Made by a program: the position numbers and the translations under genes
Origin: Verrucomicrobiales bacterium
GTDB lineage: Bacteria; Verrucomicrobiota; Verrucomicrobiia; Verrucomicrobiales; DEV007
Length of the DNA: 17,425 bases
Direction of reading: 5' to 3'
Assembly (NCBI GenBank): GCA_013911195.1
Contig: JACETS010000035.1
Span: forward strand, 1 to 17,425
Notes under the pieces: model-generated
What the model was told of the DNA's origin: nothing
Databases searched by the model: none
What the model saw: only the letters and a program-made list of their open reading frames with translations
Shown: positions 1-7,671 of the stretch, piece after piece
How the letters are laid out: each line of letters starts with the position of its first letter
How positions within the stretch are numbered: position 1 is the stretch's first letter

Positions 1-440
1 GACAAGCTCGTGATACTCAAAAGCAACTCGAGGGGCAGAGAACTAGAGTCACTCTTCAGGAAAGACAGAGAGCTGAACTTGCTCAGCGTAAGGCCCAAGA
101 AAAAATAAGACAAGCTCGTGACACTCAAAAGAAAATCGAGGAACAAAGAGCCAGAATCACTCTTCAGGAAAGACAGAGAACTGCACTCGCTCAGCGTAAG
201 GCCCAAGAAGAAAAAATAAGACGGACTCGCGCTATTCAATCACAGCAAGCTATAATTAATTCAAAAACTAGAAATCTTTCTAAACCCTTACCTGTTAGAC
301 AAGCTTCAAAGTCTCAACCATCCAGCAATTCAAAAAGCTTTTCTAGAAACATCCCTAATAAAGAAACCAGTAGAAGGGTCATTCAAAAACCGACCCCGAA
401 AAAAACTTCTAAAACCTTTTCGAGAAGTATTCAAAAATAA
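1..440 (+). CDS. 3' end of an Arg/Gln/Lys-rich repeat protein (5' truncated)
   Basis: An open frame enters from the left edge (first whole codon at base 3) and ends at TAA 438-440, giving 145 residues. Residues 1-36 and 37-73 are two copies of one repeat with a shared core, TLQERQR..LAQRKAQE. A decayed third copy begins RTRAIQSQQ. The rest is a basic Ser/Lys/Arg/Asn-rich tail ending FSRSIQK. The repeat is highly charged, rich in Gln and Arg, and probably forms a long helix or coiled coil. The tail looks disordered. There is no transmembrane segment in the visible part. The start, any signal peptide and any N-terminal domain lie outside the window, so the function cannot be named. The gene converges on the next one with a 13-base gap and no visible terminator between them. 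Confidence 0.75.
   Translation, partial: QARDTQKQLEGQRTRVTLQERQRAELAQRKAQEKIRQARDTQKKIEEQRARITLQERQRTALAQRKAQEEKIRRTRAIQSQQAIINSKTRNLSKPLPVRQASKSQPSSNSKSFSRNIPNKETSRRVIQKPTPKKTSKTFSRSIQK
3..221 (+). repeat. In-frame tandem repeat, about 108 bp, two copies plus a decayed third
   Basis: Copy 1 is 3-110 (36 codons) and copy 2 is 111-221 (37 codons, one extra Glu codon near the end). Both begin CAAGCTCGTGA and both contain CACTCTTCAGGAAAGACAGA and CTCAGCGTAAGGCCCAAGAA. Differences cluster in the middle of the unit. A degenerate third copy starts at 222. Because copy 1 begins at the window edge, more copies may lie upstream. Confidence 0.9.
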
Positions 441-453
441 AAACTCAGATAAT

Positions 454-2169
454 CTAATTTTTAGCCTGTTTTTTTAATCTCGCCTCCAAATTAAACTTCA
501 ACTTATCTTTGTTAGAGTCGTAAGACCCTGAAATTGAATTCAGGCCAGACAAGAATGTATTAATATTGTTATAATCTCTTTCACCTGATTTTTTATTCCC
601 TCTGGAACGCGACAACTCCGCCAGATACTCCTTCTTATTGAGAGAAAAAAACTTAGTTAATTGATTGAAATCTAAATCAAAATTTAATCCACTTTCTGAA
701 GATGGCAGTTCATTGTTTTTAATTTTTTCTATCAATGACAAACTCAGTTTGTAAGACGAACTAAAACAAAATCGGGACCCTATTTGAAAACAATTTGGAG
801 TTTGGGCAATTCCTTCTTGAAGTTGTTTTGAAGAAGCTACTAATAAATTAATACCCTGAACTTGTTCGGTTCTTTTATCCCATTCCAAAGGATCTTCTAA
901 ATCAGAAACCTTCAATTCTGACAACATCTCTTCAAAGAAGGCATGCATTTTTTTCTCAACTCCCTCCACTTTTGTTAAATCAACTAAAAAACAAAATCCC
1001 GGGAGATTAATTCCGTTCTCATCCTTGCCTGCATCATTGGCAATCGCTGATAAAAAAACTATACTCTTACCTAAATATCCTGAATCAGATTCTTTTGATC
1101 CCCCAAAGAGTAATTGGCCCAATTTCCCTTTAATCAGATCTGATCCAGGAATGATTTTAGATTTAAAAAGATCATTGCGTTCACTATACCAATTAGAAAA
1201 TGGCTGATAAACTGAAATGCCTCCCAGATATCCAGGGATCTTGGGAGGAAGAATAATATCTACTGGAGAATTTTGATTCAGGGCAACTGTTTCCTTAGCT
1301 GTATCCACTTGAACTGAAAAATTAAGTTCTTCTCCATCAAAACTTAAAGTTAAACCAGAATATGAACTGACGGTAAGTTGATCGATAACTCCACCTAAGA
1401 AAAGAGACAACATTGGATCCTCAATTTTCTCAGGAATACCAAAACGACCATCAATTTTTGAAATCTCTTGAGTATTTAAATAAAGAGAGGCCTGATGTCC
1501 ATCTCCCATATTTTTTATCATATTATTGTATTTATCATCTTTTGATATGGGGTTGATTATTTTAGCTCCCTCGACTTTAGAACCTTGAAGAGAAACAGTG
1601 TCTTTCAAAAGCCTCCTACTAGTAGTGACAATTATCCATTCATCATTTAAAGCAAAATAAGTTGAGTCATTCTTATCCCCTCTGGTTCTGAAAGCATAAA
1701 CTTCTTTTTCAAAATCACTTTTTGCGATTCTCTTGATTCCCAAACGTAGAAGAGGAGCGAAACGAATGCGGTTCTTAATCCATTTACTTGTTTCTTCTGG
1801 CTTAATCAATAGGACAACATTCGGATCATCAGGGTCTTCAGATTCATAGGCCCCTAATCCCATTTTCCCATTTAACAATCTTTCATTAAGTGTCCATATG
1901 TCTTTAGCTAGGAAAAGCTCCAGAAACTCAAAGGTAGATGAAACCTCCTTTACAAAATCACTAGATTTGATTTCATCAAGATCTCCACTCTCTAGTAGAG
2001 ATTGAAAAAAATCAGAATCTCTAACCTTAACTAGGAAATCCGAAATTTTCTCCGATTCAAAAAAAATCAAAGCATCGCTCGGCATTTGTTCGGACACCGC
2101 ATTCTCAGCCTTCAATCCATGTAAGGCGATAAAGTAAATCAAACAGAAACTAGCAAGGCGCTTTGCCAT
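454..2169 (-). CDS. Secreted protein of unknown function (DUF3352-like pattern)
   Basis: The frame is open up to an ATG at 2208, but I choose the ATG at 2167-2169. From there the protein (571 residues) begins with a good signal peptide: MAKR, a hydrophobic run, then a likely cleavage after GLKA. This choice also leaves about 49 bases for promoters before the divergent gene at 2219. The mature part begins with MPSDALIFFES. It also contains a DEWIIVTTSRRLL stretch and a QASLYLNTQEI stretch. These resemble the DUF3352-type extracytoplasmic proteins common in Verrucomicrobiota and Planctomycetota, where a 'PADA' opening and 'W(L/I)VV.(S/T)' strands recur. The assignment is from memory of the pattern and is not firm. 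No catalytic motif or C-terminal anchor is visible. It is probably periplasmic. Confidence 0.75.
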   Translation of the reverse strand: MAKRLASFCLIYFIALHGLKAENAVSEQMPSDALIFFESEKISDFLVKVRDSDFFQSLLESGDLDEIKSSDFVKEVSSTFEFLELFLAKDIWTLNERLLNGKMGLGAYESEDPDDPNVVLLIKPEETSKWIKNRIRFAPLLRLGIKRIAKSDFEKEVYAFRTRGDKNDSTYFALNDEWIIVTTSRRLLKDTVSLQGSKVEGAKIINPISKDDKYNNMIKNMGDGHQASLYLNTQEISKIDGRFGIPEKIEDPMLSLFLGGVIDQLTVSSYSGLTLSFDGEELNFSVQVDTAKETVALNQNSPVDIILPPKIPGYLGGISVYQPFSNWYSERNDLFKSKIIPGSDLIKGKLGQLLFGGSKESDSGYLGKSIVFLSAIANDAGKDENGINLPGFCFLVDLTKVEGVEKKMHAFFEEMLSELKVSDLEDPLEWDKRTEQVQGINLLVASSKQLQEGIAQTPNCFQIGSRFCFSSSYKLSLSLIEKIKNNELPSSESGLNFDLDFNQLTKFFSLNKKEYLAELSRSRGNKKSGERDYNNINTFLSGLNSISGSYDSNKDKLKFNLEARLKKQAKN

Positions 2170-2218
2170 TATCCATAATTCTGTAATCTTTATAGAAATA
2201 ATATTCAATTTATTTCAG

Positions 2219-2644
2219 ATGAGCGATAAGAGTCGATTATTTACCTATGGAACACTAACCTTCCAAGAGGTCATGATTCATCTCATAGGTAGAGAAATTC
2301 CATATGAAAAGGCCAAAATAAATGGTTATTCCGCATTTGTGGTGAAAGGTCAGAATTTTCCAGCATTAAGAAAAACGACCTCATCTTCCTCTACTAATGG
2401 AATAATGTACTCTAATCTAGAAACAGAGGATTGGAAAATTCTCGATCAATTTGAAGATTATTTTTATAATCGTGTAGTTGAGGAAATAGTATTAGAGGAT
2501 GGAACACATCAAAAAGCCTTCACTTATGTAGTTTCACCTAAATTTTATTATCTTCTTGATTCTAATGTATGGGATTCAAAAAAATTCCAAAATAATAGTC
2601 TAAACTCTTTTTTAGATATGATTATTGGGTTTGATAATAAATAA
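2219..2644 (+). CDS. Gamma-glutamylcyclotransferase-like (AIG2/GGCT fold) protein
   Basis: This 141-residue protein has the family hallmark YGTL at residues 10-13, the loop that binds the gamma-glutamyl group. It also has the LDQFEDYFYNR segment at 75-85, which matches the usual L(D)xFEgxxYxR with the catalytic acid at E79. Length and order fit the GGCT/AIG2-like superfamily, whose members release 5-oxoproline from gamma-glutamyl amines or peptides. The substrate cannot be read from the sequence. There is no signal peptide, so it is cytoplasmic. The start has no Shine-Dalgarno sequence. It lies divergently to the secreted protein at 454-2169 and 55 bases before the Fe-S scaffold gene. Co-transcription with the latter is possible but not shown. 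Confidence 0.8.
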   Translation: MSDKSRLFTYGTLTFQEVMIHLIGREIPYEKAKINGYSAFVVKGQNFPALRKTTSSSSTNGIMYSNLETEDWKILDQFEDYFYNRVVEEIVLEDGTHQKAFTYVVSPKFYYLLDSNVWDSKKFQNNSLNSFLDMIIGFDNK

Positions 2645-2699
2645 GCCAAGTACTCGACCTGAACTTGCATATTACCCCGTTCGTATTTAGTTATGAAAG

Positions 2700-3209
2700 A
2701 TGGAATCAGATAAGGACAACTTTGAAACAAAGCTCCAGGAGTCAATTTCTAACCCCAAAAATATGGGAGAAATGAAAGACGCTGATGCTATTGGGACCGT
2801 TGGCAATGCTGATTGTGGAGATATGGTAAGAATGTTTTTGAAGTTTGATGAAGAAAATGGCCAGAAGGTTATAAACAAAGCCTCATTCCAAAGCTTTGGA
2901 TGCCAGACCGCGATTGCTGTAGCAAGTATGGCTACTGAAATTTTAAAAGGCAAAACTATAGAAGAAGCAAAAAATCTTTCCGCGGATGAGATGACAACTG
3001 AAATAGGCAGTTTACCTCCAATGAAAATACACTGCGGACAAATGGTAGAAGGCGCTCTAAAATCTGCTCTTGACTCAGATCTCAAACAAAATGCTAATCA
3101 AAATATTAATGACCAATCAACTTTGGCTAAAAGCTTAGTGCAAAATACACCATCATCTGGTAAAATTAAAATAGTCCCAATATCAGACCATAGCAAAAAA
3201 GAATCATGA
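2700..3209 (+). CDS. IscU/NifU-N-type iron-sulfur cluster scaffold
   Basis: This 169-residue protein matches the U-type scaffold family. It has NPKNMG at 18-23, ADCGD with C39 and D41, FGCQTAIAVAS with C68, and LPPMKIHCGQ with H111 and C112. These are the three cluster-binding cysteines plus the conserved Asp. The spacing is 29 residues from C39 to C68 and 44 from C68 to C112. That fits IscU or the NifU N-terminal domain and lacks the roughly 20-residue insertion of Bacillus-type SufU. The region after residue 128 is a polar tail without a clear domain. No NifU-type C-terminal CxxC domain is present. It would assemble [2Fe-2S]/[4Fe-4S] clusters from a cysteine desulfurase encoded elsewhere. 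Its stop overlaps the start of sufT (ATGA), indicating translational coupling. Confidence 0.9.
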   Translation: MESDKDNFETKLQESISNPKNMGEMKDADAIGTVGNADCGDMVRMFLKFDEENGQKVINKASFQSFGCQTAIAVASMATEILKGKTIEEAKNLSADEMTTEIGSLPPMKIHCGQMVEGALKSALDSDLKQNANQNINDQSTLAKSLVQNTPSSGKIKIVPISDHSKKES

Positions 3210-3781
3210 ACGAAACAAACCAAAATGGAGGAGAGCTTGAACTATCAAGGGAAGTCGAAGCCATCCAAATCCCTAGTGGAGATACTTTTAAATTACCGGC
3301 AGGAACAAAAGTTATCATAACACAATCTTTAGGCGGGACTTATACTGTTGCAACGGATCAGGGGCTCGCGAGAATATCTGATAAAGACTCTGATGCTCTT
3401 GGCATCAAAGAGGAAAAGATCGATCAACCTGCAACTGAAAAAGTAAATTCCGGAATCGATGTAAAGGATGAAGATTTTGAATCGGCTGTATGGGAACAGC
3501 TAAAAACTGTTTTCGATCCAGAGATACCAGTCAACATCGTGGATCTCGGACTTGTTTATGATTGCCAAATAGCTGAGGATAACGGGATCAAATCAGCGAA
3601 TGTGAAGATGACTCTAACGGCTCCTGGCTGTGGAATGGGCCCAACAATTGCTGCTGATGCAGAAAATAAAATCAGAAACGTATCGGGAATTGAGGGTGCA
3701 AATGTGGAATTAGTATGGGATCCACCATGGACACAAGATATGATTTCTGAGGAAGGGAAGATGAAACTTGGTATGATTTAG
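3206..3781 (+). CDS. sufT: SufT-family Fe-S assembly/maturation factor (MIP18/DUF59 domain)
   Basis: This 191-residue protein has two parts. Residues about 15-60 are a small beta-rich N-terminal segment (PSGDTFKLPAGTKVIITQSL) typical of the full-length SufT family. Residues about 90-175 are a MIP18/DUF59 domain with DPEIPVNIVDLGLVYD at 104-119 and TAPGCGMGP at 138-146, including the conserved C142. The C-terminal motif VWDPPWTQDMISEEGKMKLG is also characteristic. Members support maturation of Fe-S enzymes downstream of the scaffold. The gene starts inside the stop codon of the IscU-type gene with a 4-base overlap, so the two are co-translated. No sufB, sufC, sufD or sufS is in this window. 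No clear terminator follows. Confidence 0.9.
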   Translation: MNETNQNGGELELSREVEAIQIPSGDTFKLPAGTKVIITQSLGGTYTVATDQGLARISDKDSDALGIKEEKIDQPATEKVNSGIDVKDEDFESAVWEQLKTVFDPEIPVNIVDLGLVYDCQIAEDNGIKSANVKMTLTAPGCGMGPTIAADAENKIRNVSGIEGANVELVWDPPWTQDMISEEGKMKLGMI

Positions 3782-3906
3782 ACCGAGATTTAGCCTTTTT
3801 TTCTATACAATCTGCTTTTATTGATAAAATGTCTTGCGGCATTGGCTAAAACAAATAAATTCACCGCCCGCATAAAAAAAGCATTTAACACAATAATTTA
3901 AATAAA

Positions 3907-4062
3907 ATGTCTCAACACCGTAGTCTTAAAGGTTCATCAAGCGTTGGTGCTAAGCGAAACGTACTTAAGCGTTTTGAAAGAGTTAAAATGCTTCAAGCTG
4001 ATGGTAAGTGGAAAGACTCTAACAGTCCGATCGGTCTGCCAAAAACAAAACCACTCGAATAA
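3907..4062 (+). CDS. PVC-superphylum small basic signature protein
   Basis: This 51-residue protein starts MSQHRSLKGSS and ends GLPKTKPLE. It contains the invariant-looking KRNVLKRFERV and the GKWKDSNSPIGLPK tail. I recognise it as the short, very basic protein found across Chlamydiae, Verrucomicrobia and Planctomycetes and described as a PVC signature protein. Its proposed role is nucleic-acid or ribosome related. It is dense in Lys and Arg, with no membrane segment or signal peptide. The ATG follows an A/T-rich leader with no Shine-Dalgarno sequence. The 125 bases upstream hold only a weak promoter-like pair (TTGCGG 3834-3839, TAAATT 3856-3861). It lies 21 bases before the pseudouridine synthase gene, which agrees with a translation-related role. 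Its length makes it easy to miss with a 60-codon cut-off. Confidence 0.9.
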   Translation: MSQHRSLKGSSSVGAKRNVLKRFERVKMLQADGKWKDSNSPIGLPKTKPLE

Positions 4063-4083
4063 TACATTATTAGTTTTTGTTAT

Positions 4084-4815
4084 TTGTCCTCTTCAGGCAA
4101 ACCCACCAGAATCAACAGATTCCTAGCTGACTGTGGACTCGGATCAAGACGTTCATGTGAACAGATAATTACGGAAGGTCGAGTCACAATAAATGGTGAT
4201 GTCTGTATTTCTTTATCCACCCGAATTGAGCAGGGTGATGAGGTGATAGTTGATGGAAAAAAACTCACTCCTCAAAATACCCCTATAAATATTTTATTAT
4301 ATAAGCCTCAAAATTATATCTGTACTCGAAACGATCCAGAAAATAGACCAACGATCTTTGAATTGTTACCAAAACATCTGATGCAGCAAAGAAACATCCA
4401 CTATGCGGGCCGTCTGGATTACAATAGTGAAGGTTTAATAATTCTAACTAATTCTGGAGAGATCTCTCAGCAACTTTCTCATCCAAATTCAAAAGTTGAA
4501 AAGGAATACCTTGTTACTCTATCAAAGCCATTCAACATTGACGACAGAGATCGATTGATAAATGGATTAGAAATACCTTCAGGTTTTGCAAAAGCAAGCC
4601 ATGTAGAAAAGGTATCAAAAAGGAGTATAGCAATAACTCTAAATCAGGGGCTTAATCGTCAAATCCGATACATGATGACAGCTCTCGATTATCGTGTCGT
4701 TCGCCTCATTCGAGTAAGAATTGGAGAACTTACGGAGACTTCACTAAAACCAGGCCAATGGAGATTCATTGGAAGAAAGGATCTTTACAAAATATTCAAT
4801 CACGCAAAAGATTGA
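4084..4815 (+). CDS. 23S/16S rRNA pseudouridine synthase, RluB/RsuA family (TTG start)
   Basis: This 243-residue protein has an N-terminal S4 RNA-binding domain (residues about 7-55: RINRFLADCGLGSRR through GDEVIVDGKK) and a RsuA/RluB/E/F catalytic domain. The catalytic Asp is D112 in AGRLDYNSEGLIILTN. The NRQIRYM segment near 196-202 is the second family hallmark. It would isomerise one uridine in rRNA. RluB is my first choice, but RluE, RluF or RsuA cannot be excluded from motifs alone. The only plausible start is TTG at 4084. The frame is closed upstream by TAA at 4060-4062, with no ATG or GTG between, and the S4 domain begins immediately. The same TAA bases close the small basic protein in the same frame. 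There is no Shine-Dalgarno sequence. Confidence 0.88.
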   Translation: MSSSGKPTRINRFLADCGLGSRRSCEQIITEGRVTINGDVCISLSTRIEQGDEVIVDGKKLTPQNTPINILLYKPQNYICTRNDPENRPTIFELLPKHLMQQRNIHYAGRLDYNSEGLIILTNSGEISQQLSHPNSKVEKEYLVTLSKPFNIDDRDRLINGLEIPSGFAKASHVEKVSKRSIAITLNQGLNRQIRYMMTALDYRVVRLIRVRIGELTETSLKPGQWRFIGRKDLYKIFNHAKD

Positions 4816-4863
4816 TTACAAAATTTAAGGTTACTATTTTAATTAATTAATTATTTTAAAAAG

Positions 4864-6813
4864 ATGACTAAAAAGATCGAATCTCACTTATCAGAAGATA
4901 GGCTTTTTGCCCCTCCAAAAGAATTTTCAAAATCAGCAAGAATTAAAAGTCTCTCCCAATATAAAAAGATCTACAGAGAGTCGATTAAATCACCCTCAAA
5001 ATTTTGGTCGAGTGAAGCAAAAGAATTAAAGTGGCAAAAAAAGTGGGATAAAGTGCTTCAGTGGGATCCTCCATTTGCTAAATGGTTTGTTGGAGGAAAA
5101 ATTAATGCTTCTGAAAACTGCATAGATCGACACTTGGAGGGGCCCAGAAAAAATAAGGCAGCAATAATTTGGGAAGGAGAACCTGGAGAAGTTAGGACAC
5201 TTACTTATGCTCAATTACATAAGGAAGTTTGTAAATTTTCAAACGTTCTCAAAAATCAGGGCATCAAAAAAAGAGATCGAGTCATTATATACATGCCCAT
5301 GGTTCCAGAAGCTGCAATAGCTATGTTGGCCTGCGCAAGAATAGGAGCTGTTCATTCGGTAGTATTTGGAGGGTTTTCTGCTACAAGCATCTTGGACAGA
5401 GTTGAGGACTCAGGCGCAACAGCTATTATCACTGCTGATGGAGGTTGGCGACGAGGGAAAATTGTCCCTCTCAAAGCAAACGTCGACGAAGCTATCAATA
5501 AAACCAAGTCAGTAAAAAAAGTTATTGTTCTTGAGAGATGCCGTAACGAAATAAAAATGAAGCGTGGCCGAGATGTTTGGTGGCATAAAGAGATGGAATC
5601 AGCATCCTCAATTTGCCCGCCTGCAAAACTTGATAGCGAACATCCTCTATACATTCTTTATACGAGTGGTTCTACAGGTAAGCCTAAGGGAATACTACAT
5701 ACTACAGGGGGATACCTCACTGGAACATACAGCACCACCAAATACATTTTTGATATACGCGATGATGATATTTACTGGTGTACAGCTGATGTTGGCTGGG
5801 TCACTGGTCATAGTTATATTGTTTATGGACCATTATTAAACGGAGCAACATGTTTAATGTATGAAGGAGCACCTAATTATCCGGATTTTGGAAGATTCTG
5901 GGACATTGTCGAAAAACATGGCGTTACAATTTTTTATACAGCTCCAACAGCTATTAGAGCTTTTATTAAGGCTGGAGACCATCTACCAGCAAGTAGAGAT
6001 TTAAGTTCCTTAAGACTACTCGGCACCGTTGGCGAACCCATCAACCCCGAAGCCTGGATGTGGTATCATGAAAAAATTGGTCGGAAGAAATGTCCTATTG
6101 TCGATACCTGGTGGCAAACTGAAACAGGTGCAATTATGATTACACCATTACCTGGCGCAACTCCCACCAAACCAGGCACGGCAACATTACCTTTCTTTGG
6201 TGTCGATGCCGCAATACTTGATGAGACTGGTAAAGAATGCAAAGCGAATGAGGGAGGTCGATTAGTAATAAGAAAACCATGGCCATCAATGCTTAGAACT
6301 ATTTATGGTGATAAGCGCCGGTATAAAAAAACATACTGGGCTGACTACGATGGCATATACACTGCTGGAGACGGTGCACGAAGAGATAAAAATGGTAATT
6401 TTTGGATCGTTGGCAGACTAGACGATGTTTTAAATGTTTCAGGTCACAGATTAGGTACTGCTGAAGTTGAGAGTGCTCTTGTTTCTCATAAATCTGTTGC
6501 CGAAGCAGCTGTAGTTGGCCGACCAGATGAAATTAAAGGTCAAGGTGTAGTCGCATTTGTAACACTTAAAGAAGGAATCAAACATGGTTCAAAACTCGCA
6601 CAAGAATTACGCAACCACGTTGGAAAAGAAATCGGCCCAATAGCTAAACCCGATGACATTAGATTTACAGGAGCTCTTCCAAAAACAAGAAGCGGAAAAA
6701 TCATGCGCCGCCTTCTCAAAGAAATATGCGCCGGAGGAGACGTTAGCGGCGACACTACGACTCTTGAAGATTTTCAAGTAATTGCAAATCTTCAAAAATC
6801 CAAGAATTCGTAA
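4864..6813 (+). CDS. acs: Acetyl-CoA synthetase (AMP-forming)
   Basis: This 649-residue enzyme is normal length for Acs and is complete. Adenylate-forming signatures are in order: YTSGSTGKPKG at 266-276 (phosphate loop), WWQTETG at 416-422 (with the acetate-pocket Trp), the GRLDDVLNVSGHRLGTAEVE hinge at 518-537, and KTRSGKIMRRLL at 607-618. K612 is the catalytic Lys that protein acetyltransferases modify in other bacteria. It activates acetate to acetyl-CoA via acetyl-AMP in the cytoplasm, for acetate scavenging or reuse. No acetyltransferase or deacetylase gene is beside it. The leader is A/T only, with no Shine-Dalgarno sequence (AAAAAG just before the ATG). The gap to the preceding gene is 48 bases with no terminator. 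Confidence 0.97.
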   Translation: MTKKIESHLSEDRLFAPPKEFSKSARIKSLSQYKKIYRESIKSPSKFWSSEAKELKWQKKWDKVLQWDPPFAKWFVGGKINASENCIDRHLEGPRKNKAAIIWEGEPGEVRTLTYAQLHKEVCKFSNVLKNQGIKKRDRVIIYMPMVPEAAIAMLACARIGAVHSVVFGGFSATSILDRVEDSGATAIITADGGWRRGKIVPLKANVDEAINKTKSVKKVIVLERCRNEIKMKRGRDVWWHKEMESASSICPPAKLDSEHPLYILYTSGSTGKPKGILHTTGGYLTGTYSTTKYIFDIRDDDIYWCTADVGWVTGHSYIVYGPLLNGATCLMYEGAPNYPDFGRFWDIVEKHGVTIFYTAPTAIRAFIKAGDHLPASRDLSSLRLLGTVGEPINPEAWMWYHEKIGRKKCPIVDTWWQTETGAIMITPLPGATPTKPGTATLPFFGVDAAILDETGKECKANEGGRLVIRKPWPSMLRTIYGDKRRYKKTYWADYDGIYTAGDGARRDKNGNFWIVGRLDDVLNVSGHRLGTAEVESALVSHKSVAEAAVVGRPDEIKGQGVVAFVTLKEGIKHGSKLAQELRNHVGKEIGPIAKPDDIRFTGALPKTRSGKIMRRLLKEICAGGDVSGDTTTLEDFQVIANLQKSKNS

Positions 6814-6849
6814 ACAATATATTTACCTGGATTTTCTATCTTTTAATTC

Positions 6850-7671
6850 ATGACCACACTTGAATTCATTTTAAGGCGGTTAATGAAAAAGTTAGGAATA
6901 TGCAACCGATTACATCATTCAAAAAAAGTCTCTAAATTATCTCAAAAGCTAATTCAAAGTGAAATTAATCTTGGTGAAATCATTTGGCGGGAAATTAGCG
7001 ACATCGCAGAGCTGGATGATTCCTATCATAAGTTAAAGTCTTTAGTTAATAAGGAAGAGAATATTAGGCTATCGCATAAAAATAAATTAAAGGAAAATAA
7101 ACTTCTAAAAAGAGAGGCTGAAAGTATTGAAGATGAAGCCGATCAAAAAATTAAATCTCTTTATAAATTTCAAGGAGACCTATCTGAAGAGCTGATAGAC
7201 ATAAAAAGAAAGAGCCAAGAATGTGAGACCACGTGTACAGATCTCAGAAAAAAATTCATAAACTCAACCAATGAGATTTCTAAAGAAATAATTGAAGAAC
7301 TCAAATCTCAATATACCAAAACTCGTCAACTGCTAGTAAACCTCAAACTAAAAGAACAACAAAAAAGCAATCAGCTTGAAAAAACACAGAAGGAACTCCA
7401 GGAAATCTTGAATTCTACAAGTCGGATGAATTCTGAAATAATGAGTAAAGTATCCAAGTCATCTAAAGACGTTTCTTCACATACCGCAGAATTCGAAGCA
7501 ATACAGAGTTACAAAGAAAAAGTTTATATGAAAATAGGTGCCTTCCTCTTCATGAACTTAAACAGTGAAGATCCTTCTATTATTTCTATCAAAGAAAAAT
7601 TCAAAATCAGGCCAAGTGAAAGCGAGCGATTAAAGAGATCAATCCAATATCACCACATACTTGCAAGTTAG
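6850..7671 (+). CDS. Coiled-coil protein of unknown function
   Basis: I do not recognise a family. The 273-residue product is highly charged (Lys, Glu, Ser, Gln). From about residue 60 to 195 it is a continuous run of heptad-like sequence, for example KENKLLKREAESIEDEADQK and LEKTQKELQEILNS. A short non-coil N-terminus and a C-terminal part containing a brief hydrophobic patch (MKIGAFLFMNL) flank it. There is no signal peptide or convincing membrane helix, so it is probably cytoplasmic. An alternative start is ATG 6883 (MKKLGI), which has a better upstream AAGGCGG at 6873-6879. The N-terminus is therefore uncertain by 11 residues. The gene follows acs by 36 bases and could be read through from it. 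Its stop codon is the end of the first unit of an 11-bp tandem repeat. Confidence 0.7.
   Translation: MTTLEFILRRLMKKLGICNRLHHSKKVSKLSQKLIQSEINLGEIIWREISDIAELDDSYHKLKSLVNKEENIRLSHKNKLKENKLLKREAESIEDEADQKIKSLYKFQGDLSEELIDIKRKSQECETTCTDLRKKFINSTNEISKEIIEELKSQYTKTRQLLVNLKLKEQQKSNQLEKTQKELQEILNSTSRMNSEIMSKVSKSSKDVSSHTAEFEAIQSYKEKVYMKIGAFLFMNLNSEDPSIISIKEKFKIRPSESERLKRSIQYHHILAS

Noticed and set aside
3..221. CRISPR-like or non-coding repeat array
   Set aside because: The units are directly adjacent without spacers, keep the reading frame and encode a coherent repeat protein.
2687..3085. Minus-strand open frame opposite the Fe-S scaffold gene
   Set aside because: It overlaps the IscU-type gene, whose cysteine motifs are intact. 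The opposite frame has no domain.
3789..3850. TTTAGCC / GGCTAAA inverted repeat after sufT as a terminator
   Set aside because: The 7-base arms are separated by 48 bases and no T-run follows the second arm, so it is likely chance.
3944..4126. 60-codon plus-strand frame overlapping the small basic protein
   Set aside because: It is out of frame with both the small basic gene and the pseudouridine synthase, and has no motif of its own.
5564..5839. Plus-strand 91-codon frame inside acs with a hydrophobic end
   Set aside because: It lies in another frame of the acetyl-CoA synthetase gene across conserved motifs. The hydrophobic stretch is a product of the frame.
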